Source of the DNA: Blumeriella jaapii
Lineage: Eukaryota > Ascomycota > Leotiomycetes > Helotiales > Drepanopezizaceae
DNA length: 64,000 bases
Reading direction: 5' to 3'
Assembly (NCBI GenBank): GCA_009599575.1
Contig: VWND01000069.1
Location: 558,001 to 622,000 of the forward strand
The notes beneath the pieces were generated by a model, which ran no database searches, was not told the DNA's origin, and worked only from the letters and a program-made list of their open reading frames with translations. Numbering within the stretch: position 1 is the stretch's first letter; each line of letters starts with the position of its first letter. This document shows, one piece after another, positions 43,331 through 56,742 of this stretch. Both the position numbers and the translations under genes were made by a program.

Positions 43331-43624
43331 GCCGAAGAAAAGAGGTAGAAGTGCAAAACAACATTTCGGGACGAGAAAAGAAAAACCATACGGTGGAGAA
43401 GCCGTGGCCGGACCAAACTCGATTCGAAAAAGGGCTGCGCGCTCGCTCGGTCGGTCGAATTCGGTGGTCCTTTCTTCCTCGGCTCCACCAATGCTCGCTC
43501 GCTGCTAACCTTATGCCTGTTGGATGCGCCAAAACACCTCGCCTTCCAGCCCACCGCCCAGATGCGAATCAAAAGCAGGAGAAAACAAAAATCGATACCC
43601 CGAACGCGATGCCGCCCGCCAGCT
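43331..43624. other. Interval between tandem repeats and VAC8
   Basis: There is no gene; only the probable 3' untranslated region of VAC8 on the minus strand. Confidence 0.5.
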
Positions 43625-45759
43625 TCAGCCTTCGATGTGAGCGGGTTTGTTCTGCCCGAGAAGTTGTAGCGATCGCTGGGCCAGTTGAACGACCTCTCCC
43701 TCGCCGTCTTCCTCGCCATCGTCGTCTGACTCGACTTGGGTGTCGGCAATCGTTTTGATCATCTGTACAATCTCCTCGGACTTGCCAATCAGGTTGATCA
43801 GTTTCTTGTCCTCGGACTCCAACAGTTGAAGGAGGGTCCAGATGGCAATGTGCTGGAAAGTGGCATCCCCGCTAGCGAGGAATCGCTTCAAGTAGCCGTG
43901 AATGCCCCCGTTCGGTTCCGTCCAGTCTTGAATGAAGATGGAGTAGTCTCCCACTGTAGCCGTGTTAGCGCACCATCCGCGAGTCGGCCATGGGAGGTTG
44001 CCGCGCGTACCTTTGGACGAGAGGTTGCCCAGAGCCGCTGCACTGTTGCCCTGCACCTCGATACTTTGCGAGTCCGTCAATGGGATGAGCACGTCAAAGA
44101 CTCCCAGGTTCAACAAGTGCGTCTTGAGCTCGTCACTCAGAGCGAGGACGGCGATAGCGGCCGTCATCTCGGACTGCACGCTCAACGGCACATCGAGAAC
44201 CAGCTGCTTGCACTTCTGGACGGCCCCCGCTTCCAACACGAGGGCTTTGTTGCGATCGGAACTGGCCGCCAAGTTCCGGAGGGTGGAGATGGCGTGGCAT
44301 TGGATCTCCTCGTTATCCGTGGATCCCAAGAGGTCCACGAGGGGCTTCAGAAAGCCGGCATCGATGATGGGTGATTCGTTGAGAGGGTGGATGGAGATGT
44401 TGCGTATACAGGCAACCGCCGACAGGATGAGCGGGAGGTAGGAGGATTGCAACAGTCGAAGGAGTGGCGCGAGACCGCGTGCGCGCACAATCTCGAGTTG
44501 GTACTTCTCATCCGAAGCGAGGTTCCGTAGAGCCAGGGCGGCCTGGCATTGCTTGGGCGACGAGGAGTCCATCAGGTTGACCAGCGACTGCACGAGCCTG
44601 TTCTCGTTTTGGGCCAGCTTTTTCCGGTTGTTGGCGTCGACGGCGATGTTGCTCAGCGCCGTGGTGCAGTAGTACTGGACATCGACATCCGAGGACGAGA
44701 GCAGCTGTACGAGAACCGGGATCGCTCCCGCGTTCACCAGCTGCTGCCGGTTCTCATCTAGGGAGCGTTAGTTTGGGGGGGTCTTTTCGCCATGCCCGGG
44801 AGTGAGAGCTACCAGAATGGGTCATGTTGAGCAGAGCTCCCGTCGCGTTTCTTTGCACTCGCATATCCTTGGATTTGGCCAGACGGGTCAGCGGCCCCAA
44901 CGCGCCGGACCGCGCGATCTTTGCCTTGTTGTCCTCATGGGTGGCGAGGTTCGTGATGCATCCTACCGCGTTGCATTGGACCTCGACGTTGGGCGACATC
45001 ATCTGCCGGATGAGAGGCGTGAGGCCACCCAGCAGGACAATGGCGACCTTGTTCTCGGCTGCCGCAGGTTAGAGCCGTCTGGGGCGGAGGTAATAGGTGA
45101 CGGCCAGACTCACCGTTGACCGCCAGATTCCCCAGCGCAGCACTGGCAGCTCTCTGCACCTCGATGTCCGGGCTCTGCAGCAGGAACAGGATAGGCTCCA
45201 AGGTATCGCGGTCGACTTCGCGGACATCTACGCCGGCTGTCAGCATGCGCTCCGCCTCCGGGACACAGGTTCCGTCGCGGCGTGAAGCTCGTCAAGGACC
45301 GGGAGTGCGATGCCATCCGACATCTCACGCGCCCGGGGGGCCACGCTCGATGGGGTTCCGCTCTCGCGCCGACTGTCTCGCACGTACCTCGCTCGGTGAT
45401 CTCGGCAAAGGTCAAGCTCGCGCTCCGTTGCAAGTCGACGTTATCGGAAAAGACGAGGGTGCTCAGCGCTCGTAGCGGTTCGCCGGAGAAGAAGTCGGTC
45501 TCGCCGCGCTGGGATCGTCAGTCTCGGCACCGGCCCATCCATCAGAAGGGCGCCGCGTACGTTCTCTAGATACTGCAGCAGATCTGCCACCGCCTCGCGT
45601 TCGCTCTCGGCCAGCACGGGTTCGTAGAGGCCATCGCGCGATTTGCCTGCGTATCGTCTGGGTCAGCACACACACACACACACACACGTTCGCCGGCGCC
45701 GGGCGGGATGAGGCCACGAGGGGCGTACCTCCGCAGCACGAGGATCCGCAGACACCCAT
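43625..45759 (-). CDS. VAC8: Vacuolar armadillo-repeat protein Vac8
   Basis: This is a vacuole-membrane scaffold for vacuole inheritance, fusion and nucleus-vacuole contacts. Seven exons lie on the minus strand: 45759-45729, 45646-45561, 45508-45388, 45227-45114, 45058-44813, 44757-44011 and 43953-43625, giving 557 residues with all phases consistent. The N terminus [10 protein letters not shown] carries the myristoylation Gly2 and palmitoylation cysteines 4, 8 and 9. ARM repeats follow from [20 protein letters not shown] onward, including [50 protein letters not shown] and [20 protein letters not shown]. In one repeat the usual Pro-Lys-Val-Gln-Cys lacks the Val. The C terminus is acidic. Confidence 0.95.
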
Positions 45760-46625
45760 CTCCACAGTAAGCCCGCAGGACAGGCGACAATTCTGGCTCG
45801 AGGGTCGCGTCGGTGGTGTTGGTGGGAGCTGGTGGGAGCTGGTGGGCGGTTGGGTTGGTGGTGAATGGAAGGGAAGTGCTTCGCCGGTGCGGCGGGCGGA
45901 CAACACCAGGCAACGCCACGCAACGCAGGCCGCAGGTCGACCGGCGGGTTCCGGTCGGGTCGGGGTCGGGGGTCGGTGGTGGTGATCTGTCGGTTCTGTT
46001 ACTGCACAGCGACGAGCTCGAGAGCCATGCACGGCGCGACGGAGACGAGGTCAGGCACCACGGCGGTCCATCGATCGAGGCGTGGAGAGGTGAGGAAGAG
46101 AAGAGGAGGAGAGGAGAGGAGAAGAGCGGAGAGGAGAGAAAGGGTTCTGGATGGATGGGGTGGATGGATGGATTGTTCTGTTGGATCGTGCGAGGTGTTG
46201 GTGAAGAGTGTGGTGAGGTGTGTGGTGTGTGGTGTGGTGTGTTGTGTTGTGTGTTGTGTATGGCCTGGGTCAAGCAGGACTCATGGACGACTTGAGTCCT
46301 GCAGGGTTCGAGGTCGGGTCGGGGTTCGGGTCGGGGTCGGGGGTTGGGGGTCGAGGGTCGAGGGTCAGCCAGCACTCCGCACGCCGCACGCCGCACGCAG
46401 CCGGCAGTCTCGAGAGTAGACCGTACTGTACTATCACTCGAAGCTGGTCTGTTTGATGTCTTACGGCACGGTGCAGTCCGGCACGGCCTCAGACTGGACG
46501 CTGTCGAGATGCATGGCTTGTCGAGCGTACGCTGTTCTCCACATGAAGAGGATGATCCCTCAGAGGATGATCCATCCTTTCCTAGGGGGGCCCTCGAGGC
46601 TTCCACCAAAGCCGGCCATTTGTTG
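45760..46625. other. VAC8 promoter and intergenic DNA
   Basis: No gene is supported. GC-rich simple repeats occur, including a (GTGTGGT)-like run at 46205-46260 and GGTCGGGGT-like tracts at 46310-46365, and they create long but spurious open frames. Confidence 0.5.
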
Positions 46626-47150
46626 AATGGGATGTTGATTGATGTGTATACTGCATGTCTGTAGGTTGATGTGTACATTGTATGATTGTAGGTTGATGTA
46701 TACACTGGAGGTATGTCTACAGGTTGATGTATACACTGTATGTTTGTCTATTGATTTACACAATATGCATTTGTATATTATATGTAACATATTTGTATAT
46801 CAATGTCAATATTATATGTCGGTATCTTGATGTACTGTATAAACTGTATACTACTACTGCATAGGCTGATGTATTCGCTGCATGCCTGTATGTCGATATG
46901 TACATTGAGTACCTTATTTGTATCTTAATGTACTGCCCTGTATATGTTACATGTCCGTATATCGATGTATACACTGCATATCTGTGTTTTGAGGTGTACA
47001 TTGTACATTTGGATGTCAATAAATGCATGATAGTTGTATATTAAAATACACATTGTGTATTCGTATCTTCATGTACAAATTGTATATTCGTCTGTTAATG
47101 TATACATTATATGTCGGTATGTTAATATACACACGGTACCCATGTGTCGG
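46626..47150. repeat. Degenerate minisatellite
   Basis: About 15 imperfect units of 30-37 bp share the core TTGATGTATACACTGTATGT (for example at about 46662, 46692, 46722, 46830, 46965 and 47095). Units diverge progressively to the right. The period gives repetitive TYR/HIN-type peptides in several frames, which are not genes. Confidence 0.75.
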
Positions 47151-48244
47151 ATGTTCCGCACGTTACAGTCACGTGTGACACATCATCAAGACCGCAGATT
47201 GACGCGACCGCGTTTTCGTCTTCAAACGACGCGACACGCACGATCCCCCCAACGTCGTGCGTGCGGTTCCATCTCTGAGCATCACATACGCGCAACGCAT
47301 CTGTCGCCGCACGCAGGATGTGTTATTGCTGGACAAGCTTGGGAAGATGCAAGACCTTTTCTTGTCGCGGCCGAGCTGGGCCGTACGTGTAGATCATCGA
47401 CCGTGTTTCGCACGCTTCCGAGGAAGCTCGCGTCAAATGCACACACATCTGATTCGCAAGCCGCGTGGGACCGTTTCGACGATACGTGGTTGGATACGTG
47501 ATGGTGATGGTGATGGATGAAATAAGAACCGACGCTGCGATGGCGGCCGACGGATGGCATGCCACGCATGGAAGCGATTTGGTGATAATTGAAGCGATTT
47601 GGTGATATACATGGCTGTGAAAAAGATTGACCCTCGGTTGATTCTCACCTCTCCCACAGTTCGGATTTGGTTGCATCTGGTCGGTTGTGAGTGGCGCATT
47701 CAACAGATCATGGATCATCACGTCCTCGGAGCGGTTAAACGTCCGGCCCGCCCGGCTCTCCGCGTGCCGGTCTGCGGAGGGCACGTGAGACTCAGGGCAC
47801 GTGAGATCCCAGGCCACGAATCCTCGGGTGAACAGTGGCAGTTCCATCCAGTGCCAGTGCCAGAGCCAGTGTCAACCCAGTCCCAGTCCCATCCCGTGCC
47901 AGTCCCGTGCCAGTCCCGTGCCAGTGCCGCCCAATTCCACCCAGTCCATCCCACTTGCACCCGCCCCATCCCCCCCATCCCCATCCCCCTCCCCCTCCCC
48001 CTCCCCCATCCACCTCACCCTCAACCCGCAAAAAAATCCAAACGCTCCCCGTCGGTCGTCCCTCGCTACCCGTTCCCGCGACCCGCGACCCGCTACCGAC
48101 GACCGGTCACCCAACACAGTGCCGGCCGCAGACTGACCTGCTCACCCTGCTCACCCTGCTCACCCGGCGCACCCTCGCACCTTCGCACCCTCGCACCCTC
48201 GCACCCGCCTACGCCGTCAATGTCACGTTCCATCGGGCCCATCC
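47151..48244. other. Intergenic with C-rich simple repeats upstream of SNF4
   Basis: A short CCAGTGCCAGTCCCGTG-type minisatellite lies at 47845-47935, and CTCACCCTG/CTCGCACC repeats at 48138-48205. The right end is the SNF4 promoter. No gene is seen. Confidence 0.5.
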
Positions 48245-49613
48245 ATGTCTGATCCGGCGGAAGGGCCACGGCCGAAGCCGAGGCCGAGGCCGGCGGCGCC
48301 ACAGGTCGAGGCGCCAACGAACGTTGCTGGCTCCGGCCACGAGCCGTCGCGGATAGCCCAACCTTCGACCTTTCTGCTTCCCCCGGCCCCGAACTGCGCG
48401 ATGCGGGATCAAGATCTGCCCTTGACCGCCGTCGACCATGACCAACTCAAGGGTTTGGTATGTGCTCCCCTTGCTCCCCCTGCTCGCCCTGCTCCATCCC
48501 CCACAAGACGGCGACAACCCCCCCCCCCCCCCCCCCGCGCGAGGCTGACAGACTTCCCCCATCCTCCAGAACGCAATCCGCGAGTTCCTGAAGATCCGGA
48601 CCAGTTACGACGTGCTTCCTCTCTCCTTCCGCCTCATCATCCTCAACACCGACCTGCTCGTCAAGAAGAGTCTGACCATCCTGCTACAAAATGGTGAGGA
48701 GAGCCCAGCTCTCGCCGTCCCTCCCCCCGACCCCGCGCTGATGGATGGCTCGGGCTAGGAATCGTCTCGGCGCCGCTCTGGGACTCCCATACCTCGAGCT
48801 TCGCGGGCCTGCTCACAACCTCCGACTACATCAACGTGGTGCAGTACTACTGGCAGAATCCAGACGCCCTCAACCAGATCGACCAGTTCCGCTTGAGTTC
48901 CTTGAGAGGTAGGCCGCCGACGTGCGAGGGCCACGGCATATGACACTAAACGGCGTCCAGACATCGAGAAGGCCATTGGCGTGTCGCCCCTCGAAACCTT
49001 GTCCGTCCATCCGGCACGTCCCCTCTACGAGGCCTGTCGCCAGATGCTGAAGACGCGCGCCCGCCGCATCCCCCTCGTCGACATCGACGACGAGACGGGT
49101 CGCGAGATGGTCGTCAGCGTCATCACGCAATACCGGCTGCTGAAGTTCATCGCCGTCAACGTCGTCGAGACGGAGTTCCTGAAGAAGAGTGTCTCGGACA
49201 TCGGCCTCGGCACCTACGGCGACCTGCAGACGGCCACCATGGATACATCCGTCATCGACGTCATCCACATGATGGTGAAGTCGAGCATCTCCAGCGTGCC
49301 CATCCTGGATGAGGATCGCCGGGTCCTGAACCTCTTCGAGGCCGTCGACGTGATTACCTTGATCAAGGGCGGCGCCTACGAGGAGCTCACCATCAGCGTG
49401 GGCGAGGCCCTGCTGAAGCGCGCGGAGGATTTCGCCGGAATCTACACCTGTAGCGAGGAGGATCGGCTCGATACCATTTTCGATACCATTCGCAAGTCGA
49501 GGGTTCATCGGCTGGTGGTCATCGATGACGATTACCGCCTGAGAGGGGTCATCTCGCTTTCCGACATCTTCAAATATGTGCTGCTCTACGGGGAAACGGA
49601 TGATGAGGAATGA
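48245..49613 (+). CDS. SNF4: Snf4, gamma subunit of the Snf1/AMP-activated kinase complex
   Basis: This energy-sensing regulatory subunit has four CBS motifs. Exons are 48245-48457, 48570-48693, 48759-48908 and 48961-49613, giving 379 residues. The first 60 residues are Pro/Arg-rich. The kinase-complex part begins [20 protein letters not shown], then [93 protein letters not shown] and [20 protein letters not shown], ending [11 protein letters not shown]. Intron 1 contains a run of C of about 18. It faces VAC8 across 2.5 kb. Confidence 0.94.
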
Positions 49614-50190
49614 GGACACATGGGATGCTTTGGGGGCGATGTGAAGGCCATGGAATAGAGGATTGCATAGCGAAAACGGCGTACGGGCGACACATAGTGC
49701 ATCACAATGAGAAGTGCTCTCTCTCTCTCTTCTGTCATTTTCTGATTCGATTTTCTTGGCTCCCCTTCTCGGCTCTTCTAGGAATACCATCTTTTCTGAC
49801 TCGATTTCTTGGGTCCTCTTCTCGGCTCTTCTAGGAATGCCATCTTTTCCCTTGCCTTCTCCTTCTCGTCCTCCCCCTCCTCCTCCTTCTTCTGTGCTTC
49901 TTTTCTTTCCTCTGTTTTCTTTTTCTCCCAGCAGATTTGATCAGGTGTCCAGCGAACGGGGTTGCCTTGTAATGGGGTAGAGGCAGCGCATCCAGAGACT
50001 CAGGTTCACGTGACGCCTCCGAGATGGAACATCACTTGGCTCCTACAGAGAAGGTAGGAGCGAGTGAAGGGTTCGTCCCTTCCCCCTCCGGCAAACCGCA
50101 CTGAGCTTGGTCGACCAGCCAGATCTTCACGCTCGACCACCAAGTCCCTCACATCAACAACACCTTGCTAACCAAGCTTCGCAATACACG
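49614..50190. other. Intergenic with a short tandem duplication
   Basis: A block TCTTCTCGGCTCTTCTAGGA-T-CCATCTTTT is repeated twice (about 49768 and 49821) in CT-rich DNA. The rest is the probable promoter of the RhoGAP gene. Confidence 0.55.
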
Positions 50191-53100
50191 ATGCAGACCA
50201 ACCATGGCGGCATCCCTCGCTCGCCCTCCGCAGCGTTATCCATGACACCACGACCATCGTCTGCAATCTTCGATGACATGAGCATTGCCCAAGGATTGCT
50301 GAACGAGTCGAAGGACCCGCGACAGCGCTCCTCGATGACCAGCCTCAGCGCCGCAGCTCTCGATGGATCCGAGGATCCAGCACCAGGCTCGCTTGCGCCA
50401 GCCGATGGCCCTCCGCCGGAGGGCAGGTCGCGCAGAGCCATGCGTACCAGCAACACCTGGACGTCCTCGAGCGGAGATGTGCTTTCGGACCACGAGGCCC
50501 ATGATGATCGGACCATGTTTGTTCAGGAATACAATCGCTTGGCGCGAAAGGTATGGCCAAATGCCAGACCCGCGTGCGGGTTTCTAACTGGGGCTGCAGC
50601 ATGGGGTCCGGCCGATGGACCCGGAAGACTACGATCTGTCGAATGTATGCTATCTTGCCCTCGCAACCACCCGTGACTAATCCCCTGCGGCAGGAGGAGT
50701 TGATGAATGCGTCTGCCAAACCTGGCAGCTGGTTTTCTCGAAAGATCCTGCGAAAGACTTCCTCGTCCCAAAGCGTCGGGCTCAAAGCCGAGCGGCACGT
50801 GAAGCACAGGCGTAGCATCAGCGACCTTTCGCTGCGTCTGAAGATGAAGAAAGATAAGTTGAAGGACAAGGACCTGCAGGAGCTCGTCCGACTTTGTGGA
50901 TCAAGTCTGTTGTACCTGCCAACGGAATATGCGGCGGGAAGTTTGGCGGTGCCAACGTGCTTCCGCGCAACCGCTCAATATCTGGTTCAACACGGTACGT
51001 CAAGTCGTGGCCCTTCGAGATACAGACGTGTAACTAAGCTGGGTGCAGCACCTTCGGCCAGAGGCGTCTTCCGAGTTTCGGGTTCACAGAATGTCGTATC
51101 AGCACTCTACAACCATTATGGCTCGATGGACGAGGATGGCCAGGTTGTCTCGGGAACCGTACGATGCCCTACGCTTCCAGATCACATAAGATGCGACGTA
51201 CATGACGTCGCGTCTGCCTTCAAGAAGTTTCTCTCTGGCTTGCCGGGCGGAGTTCTGGGGTCGCTACCATTGTTCCATGCTCTCATCTCGATACAAAGTC
51301 AATTGCGTGGCGACCCCGAGTGGAACAGGACCAAGCAAAGCAAGATTCGTGCTAGACTGATTGCTTTGGCAATCGCGACCCTGAGATCGCAGCATAGAAG
51401 GGAACTTATATGTGCTGTCTTTGGTCTGCTCAGCATGATTGGACGGGCAGCGGAAATTGCTCCTAGAGAGGATGACCGTGGCCGACCGTTGCCGACTTCT
51501 GACCTCATGGGCTATGGGCCGCTGGGCCTCATCTTCGGCCCGCTACTGGTGGGCGACTTACTGGAGGATTACCGTGTGCGCATTGCGAATCCTCACGGGG
51601 GACTCGTCTTGCTCCCCATCAGTCCACCGAAGTCCCGCAAGGAACGACACAAGAAGATCAAAACTGGCGACGCGGGGACTGCCTCGGACCATCACGTTGA
51701 CAAGACGCAGGTCGCCAACAGCATCGCCGAGATGCTCATCACCCATTGGCGTGATGTTGTGCGTCACATGAGGAACCTGTGCGCCCTCAAGATTGTCGCT
51801 ACCACCAGGAGTATGGCCATCAGAGGGGCCAGACAGCCTATCTTGAGACCCTCGGCATCCGAGTCGTTTGCAATACGGAAGCCCCCGGATTGGGACCAAT
51901 TCAGGTCTCCGATCAGGCGGCAAGAAAGAAGCGTATCTCCTACACCAACACCACGGCGTCAGTCGCCCGTTCGCTTGTGCGAGGAGGAGAATGGCTAACA
52001 TTTTGCCTAGGTACCCACTTCCCTCTGGACCCTCTGGCCATGCACTCATGTTTGCCCCAGCCTGATGATGCGCTGGTCGTCAAGAAGCAGCGATCGAAGG
52101 TCAAGCCGATGTCGAGCCAGCGTCTCTCGGTCTGCCGATCCATGAGTGTTCTCGCACCGACCGCAGAAGAGAACACCAAGGAGGATCCACCCGGCTCGGG
52201 GACTCCAGCGACTGGGTCGAACACACACTCCATGGCGTCTTCTCTACCACCAAGTGGGGAAGCTCCCTCGTCAGCGCCCAGCATCCCACAGCCACCAAAA
52301 AATGAGGTACCTAGCCCCTCGACATCCTCAGACAACGGACGACCCCCCCTTGGCTTGATACCACTTGCGGCATCTAGAGACGAATCAGACCTAGATCTGA
52401 TGCTGAAGGAAAACAAACATCCGCGTCCAACTCTGCCGTCGGCATTTCCCGCTGAATTGTCAAAGCTGAGCGAGCTAAGCGAGCTTAGTAACAAGCAGCC
52501 CCTTCACTTCTTGTCAACGCCCACATTCTCCAAGAGTAGTCCAAACTCCAAGTCAGGTAATAGTTCGCGCAAGAAAATCACAACGTCGAAGGAGTCCAGC
52601 GCTTCATCGGATAAGACCAAAGCTGTGGCAAAAGAGGGCCCCAAGAAGCTCCAGAAGCAATCGCCTGGAATCATGGATCGTGGAAGAGCAAAACCATCTC
52701 CGAGGTCTCGACCGCTCGAGCCAATGGCCCATCTTTCAGCTCCGAGAGAGGCGGCCAGTATCAGAGAAAGCATGCCCCCGGGCGCGGATCGAGATGGTTC
52801 CCTTTCCAAGTCCGTAGTACCCGATGCCGCGGCATACGTCTCATCATCGAAAGCTTGCCTCGCTGACAATGATGGAAACACATGCAAACAACAAACCTCG
52901 GATCTCGAAGCTGGAAATGCTGCTCCCGACACGAGATTGGAACCCCTTGGAGACAAAACAGACGGGAGGCCTGCGGCTCACGAGCTGCCTTCAGAACTCT
53001 CAACGCAACAACCAAGATTGGAAAACTCTGTCATTTCTCACAAGGATTCTGCCGCATCTACGGAGGAGGAGGTATGCAGCTCCTATAGCGAGTCTCATAG

Positions 53101-56100
53101 ACGGCCTGGAACTCCACTAGGCGAGGAACGGAAGGCAGGAGATCTCACTGGAAAGGTCGCATCTGTTAACGACGATCTTGACCATGGTGAGTCTAAGCAA
53201 GATGTCAAACCTTTCAGCCGGATTGAGATCCATGATTCTCCCGTCAGAGATCAACATGGTGCTGCGACTGCCCTATTGGGCGCACCAAGAACACACATGG
53301 ATGCTGTTCCCTCTCAGATGCCTTTGAAGGCAAATCACGCTCTTTCTAAAATTGAGAAGCTGGGTTTTGAAATTGGGAAATTGCCTGCCAACAGCATTCC
53401 CCTCGAACCTGTAAGAGATACCACAGTCGGGGATGGCGCCATTCCTGATACTCACAAGTTCCAGGGCACACAAGATCAAACCCACTGGTACTCTGAACCG
53501 TACGGACACTTCTCCGAAGAATGCCTTGAAATTTTCAAGGGACGAGAGTCAGAGACCACAGATGTCGATACAGAGTACACGGCTCTCATGGGGAGCGTGA
53601 ATGCTTCAAGAGCCCAACACGTAACTGCGTTAGCCAATGCTGATACCACACCACCAGGCCTCAAGTTGATCGAACAAGCGCTTGAGGATAAGATAGCTGC
53701 TCTTGATGCTCGATGGGAGCCCCTCAACAAAGCCACAGATCGTGCAACAGGAATCGAGGGCGTGACACGCTCTCCTTCAGTTGGCAAATTCTCCAAGCGT
53801 CGTGAGAAAGGAGATGGTTCTCGGCCTTCAATTCATTCACTTGGCAAACCCGATATTACAATTTCGAGAGCCTCTTCTCGGACTGGAGATAAGATAGGCT
53901 TGCGGAGTCCTCGCCGAATCGGGGGAAGTGACCCCGGACTTCAACCAAGAGCCCGTAGTCATTCGCCTCGTCGGGTATCGAGGTCGCTTTACGATCATCC
54001 CAAGCGCATCAAGAACGTACTCAAAATTTCACGACAGCCTCGAGATCAACTTCTGCGAGTTTCGCAGGAGGATGACAAGGCTTCCTTGGTAGTTTTGGCA
54101 CAGGCGTTGGCTGCTGATGTTACGGATGATATTGCGAATTTGGGGCACGAGCCGAAGATCATCAGTGGCAATCAGCCAAAGACAGAGGAGCCAAGGACCA
54201 AGGAGCCCACGACCAATGGGGCCGGTGAGCGCCCAGAGATTCCTCGAGATTCCACCATTCGCGAGCAAGCACACCTTTTCTCTCACAATGTCCCCCACGA
54301 GTTAATGCTCCGTGGAGGAATGTTCCGTGAGTCCGTTAGGCAAGGCGAGAAAACCCACGAAAGAGTTGCGGCGCCTGATGCGACCCACCACTGGAGACAC
54401 ACACTCGATCGAGGTGCCAAATCCGGACGGGAGGGCATACCCAGCCTACCAACGCAGGTACCTAACAGACAACCGATCCTATCAAGTCGTCCGCTTCCAC
54501 CCGCTACCGGCAATTCCAGTCACTTCGAGCAGCCCCAACAAGAAGTCGAACTCCGGAAGCCCTTCTAAGCCATTCAATAGCCCTAGCAAGAAGTCGATAC
54601 CATCAGCTCCTGCCAACAGTCCTCGTGGTCCCGTCAAAGATCCAACTGGAAGCCCTTCTAAGCAGTCAAAAAGTCCAAGCAAAATCTCGCTTCTGGTAGC
54701 CAAATTCAACGGTGGAGGCCACTCTTCGCCACCCTCGAACCCGCCATCTGCAAAAACATCGCCGACCAAGTCACCTGCGAAGACTCCAACCAGAGCAGGA
54801 AGCTCAGATAACTATGCCGCCTTCGAGACTCCCAAGCACAGCGTAGTGGCTCAGTACACGTCCAACCCTGCTTCTCCAGCTAAACCACAAAAGTCCGAGA
54901 GGACACCTCAATCAGCCCGTGCTGCTGTTGGAAACGCTATTTCGATTCTAGATCTGAAGAGCAGCCCAATTCGAAAGCTAACACCCAAGCGCGTTGTGCG
55001 AGAACCACTCAAAGACTCAACCCCTCTTCTTCGATCTGTTGGGAAGCCGCGAAGACTTTCGGCAACACCTTCTCCGACTAAAGCCGTCCATCCTTATGCG
55101 GTAGCTCTTCGATCTGTTCAGAAAGATGCTGATGGCTCGCCGACTCGTGTTTTTTCAAATCATGTGGGTCAAAACAATAGGCTTGATGGCAGTCCCCCAG
55201 ACAAGCTAACGGCACCGCTTGATCTCGAACATGCGGAAACCGCCGTGGTGTTTGCAGATCCTCTGTATGAGACGAAGATGCCTGCGCGGCCCGAAACAGC
55301 TACGCAGCAGACATCACCTTCGCCCACAGACACCAGTCGACGAGTTCGCAAATCTGCGGCCAGAGCATCATCCAGAGACCACGTGTCGATCCTTGCGCAC
55401 GGAATCTTTCTCAAGCCAGTGTCTCCAGTCAGTTCAGGGGAGCAAACTCCACACTTGTTGGGATTCGATGGTCTAGCGGGTGCTTTCAACACCGGACGGG
55501 TGCTTCCTCGGCCTGACCCACCACCTGTTGCCCACCACCTTCAACTTCCGCGTCCGCCAACGGCTGGCTCCAGCCCAGACCCGACAGCACTCGGCGATAA
55601 CCTGGAGCTTCAAGAGCCAAGCTCCAACCCTCCTCCGGGTCGTAGTAGCTCAATGCTGTATACCCAGGTCAGGGCCCTCCAGCGCCAACTTGCCGATAGG
55701 TCTGAGGAGATTCAGCATCTGAAGCAGCAATTACACGCCCGAGAGAATTTGGACATTGGCACACTCAGCGAAGAGCTACGAGAGACGAAGAGGGAACTGC
55801 AAAGCTGGAAAACACGAGCCGAGGTTGCGGAAAAACAGCTTGCGATCGTTCTGAAGTTGCCTTCTCGTAGCGACTCGCTCAAGCACGCTCCTAGCAATTC
55901 GTCGAGACGTGCTGCGAGGCATACCAGCACCAGTATCGACTCGGGACGAGAGGAGGGTACGATGGCTGATAGGGTCAAGAAGGCGCTGCATGGACTCGAT
56001 GGGACGGAGGAGAGCTCGACGCGGTGGAGCTCGGATGAGAGTTCGGATACCGTTGTTCGGGATCTCGAGGGTATTGTGGTCTCGGGAAGCGAGATTAGCG

Positions 56101-56129
56101 TTTGGATGGAATCGAGGAGTCATAATTAG
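50191..56129 (+). CDS. Large RhoGAP-domain protein (about 1,871 aa)
   Basis: This is a GTPase-activating protein for Rho-type GTPases (polarity, cytoskeleton). Exons are 50191-50550, 50600-50644, 50694-50994, 51049-51957, 52011-54326 and 54445-56129. The RhoGAP domain is at residues about 210-480: the Arg-finger motif RGVFRVSGSQNVVSALYNHY (Arg about 244), DVHDVASAFKKFLSGLPGGV, AVFGLLSMIGR and MGYGPLGLIFGPLLVGDLLE. About 1,350 residues of Ser/Pro-rich, low-complexity sequence follow, then SPSK/SPTK motifs and a late coiled coil (MLYTQVRALQRQLADRSEEI). The 54-bp intron at 50995-51048 has no stop and a length divisible by three. The last intron (54327-54444, GTGAGT...CCCAG) is the best frame-consistent choice but less certain. 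The start is the first Met of the frame. Confidence 0.82.
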
Positions 56130-56244
56130 GCCCAGGTTTGGTATAGATATCGAGAGTTGGAGTGTTATGAAGCGGGGGATATTGGTATTATTGGACACGG
56201 TAACCGGGAACAGAAGGAGGCGGTCACGAAAAGTAGTTTCCATG

Positions 56245-56471
56245 TATCCTTTTAGAAGGGGTTCGTTTTATTGTTTGCGCTGGTGGGTACGGGTAGGGTC
56301 GCATAGGAGGCCTCTTGTCGTTCCGTCGTTGGGAAGCGATAGAATCGTTTATAATTAGAAATCAGGAGTTGCTAAAAAAAAAATTCTTTTCTTCTTTTTC
56401 TTTTTTTTTTTTTTTTTCTTTCTTTTTCTTTCTTTCTCTTTCTCTTTCTCTTCTCTCTCTCTCTCTCCCTC

Positions 56472-56527
<56 letters not shown>

Positions 56528-56710
56528 TTTCTCCTTTTCTCTGTCTCTCTTTCTTTGTATCATTTTAAAAGGGGTTCGTTTTATTGTTTGTGCTGATGGA
56601 TACGGGTCGGGTAGGGTTATATAAAAGCCTTTTGTCGTTCCGTCGTAAGGAAGCGATAGAATCGTTTATGGTTAGAAATCAGGAGTTGCTTATTTTACTT
56701 TTTTTTTTTT

Positions 56711-56742
<32 letters not shown>

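Noticed and set aside
42437..43758. Frames rich in Phe/Ser/Leu across CT tracts
   Set aside because: Translations of CTT/CT simple repeats.
45566..46705. 379-codon minus-strand frame upstream of VAC8
   Set aside because: Low-complexity Thr/Pro/Ser translation of GC-rich simple repeats and of the minisatellite; it overlaps real VAC8 exons in another frame.
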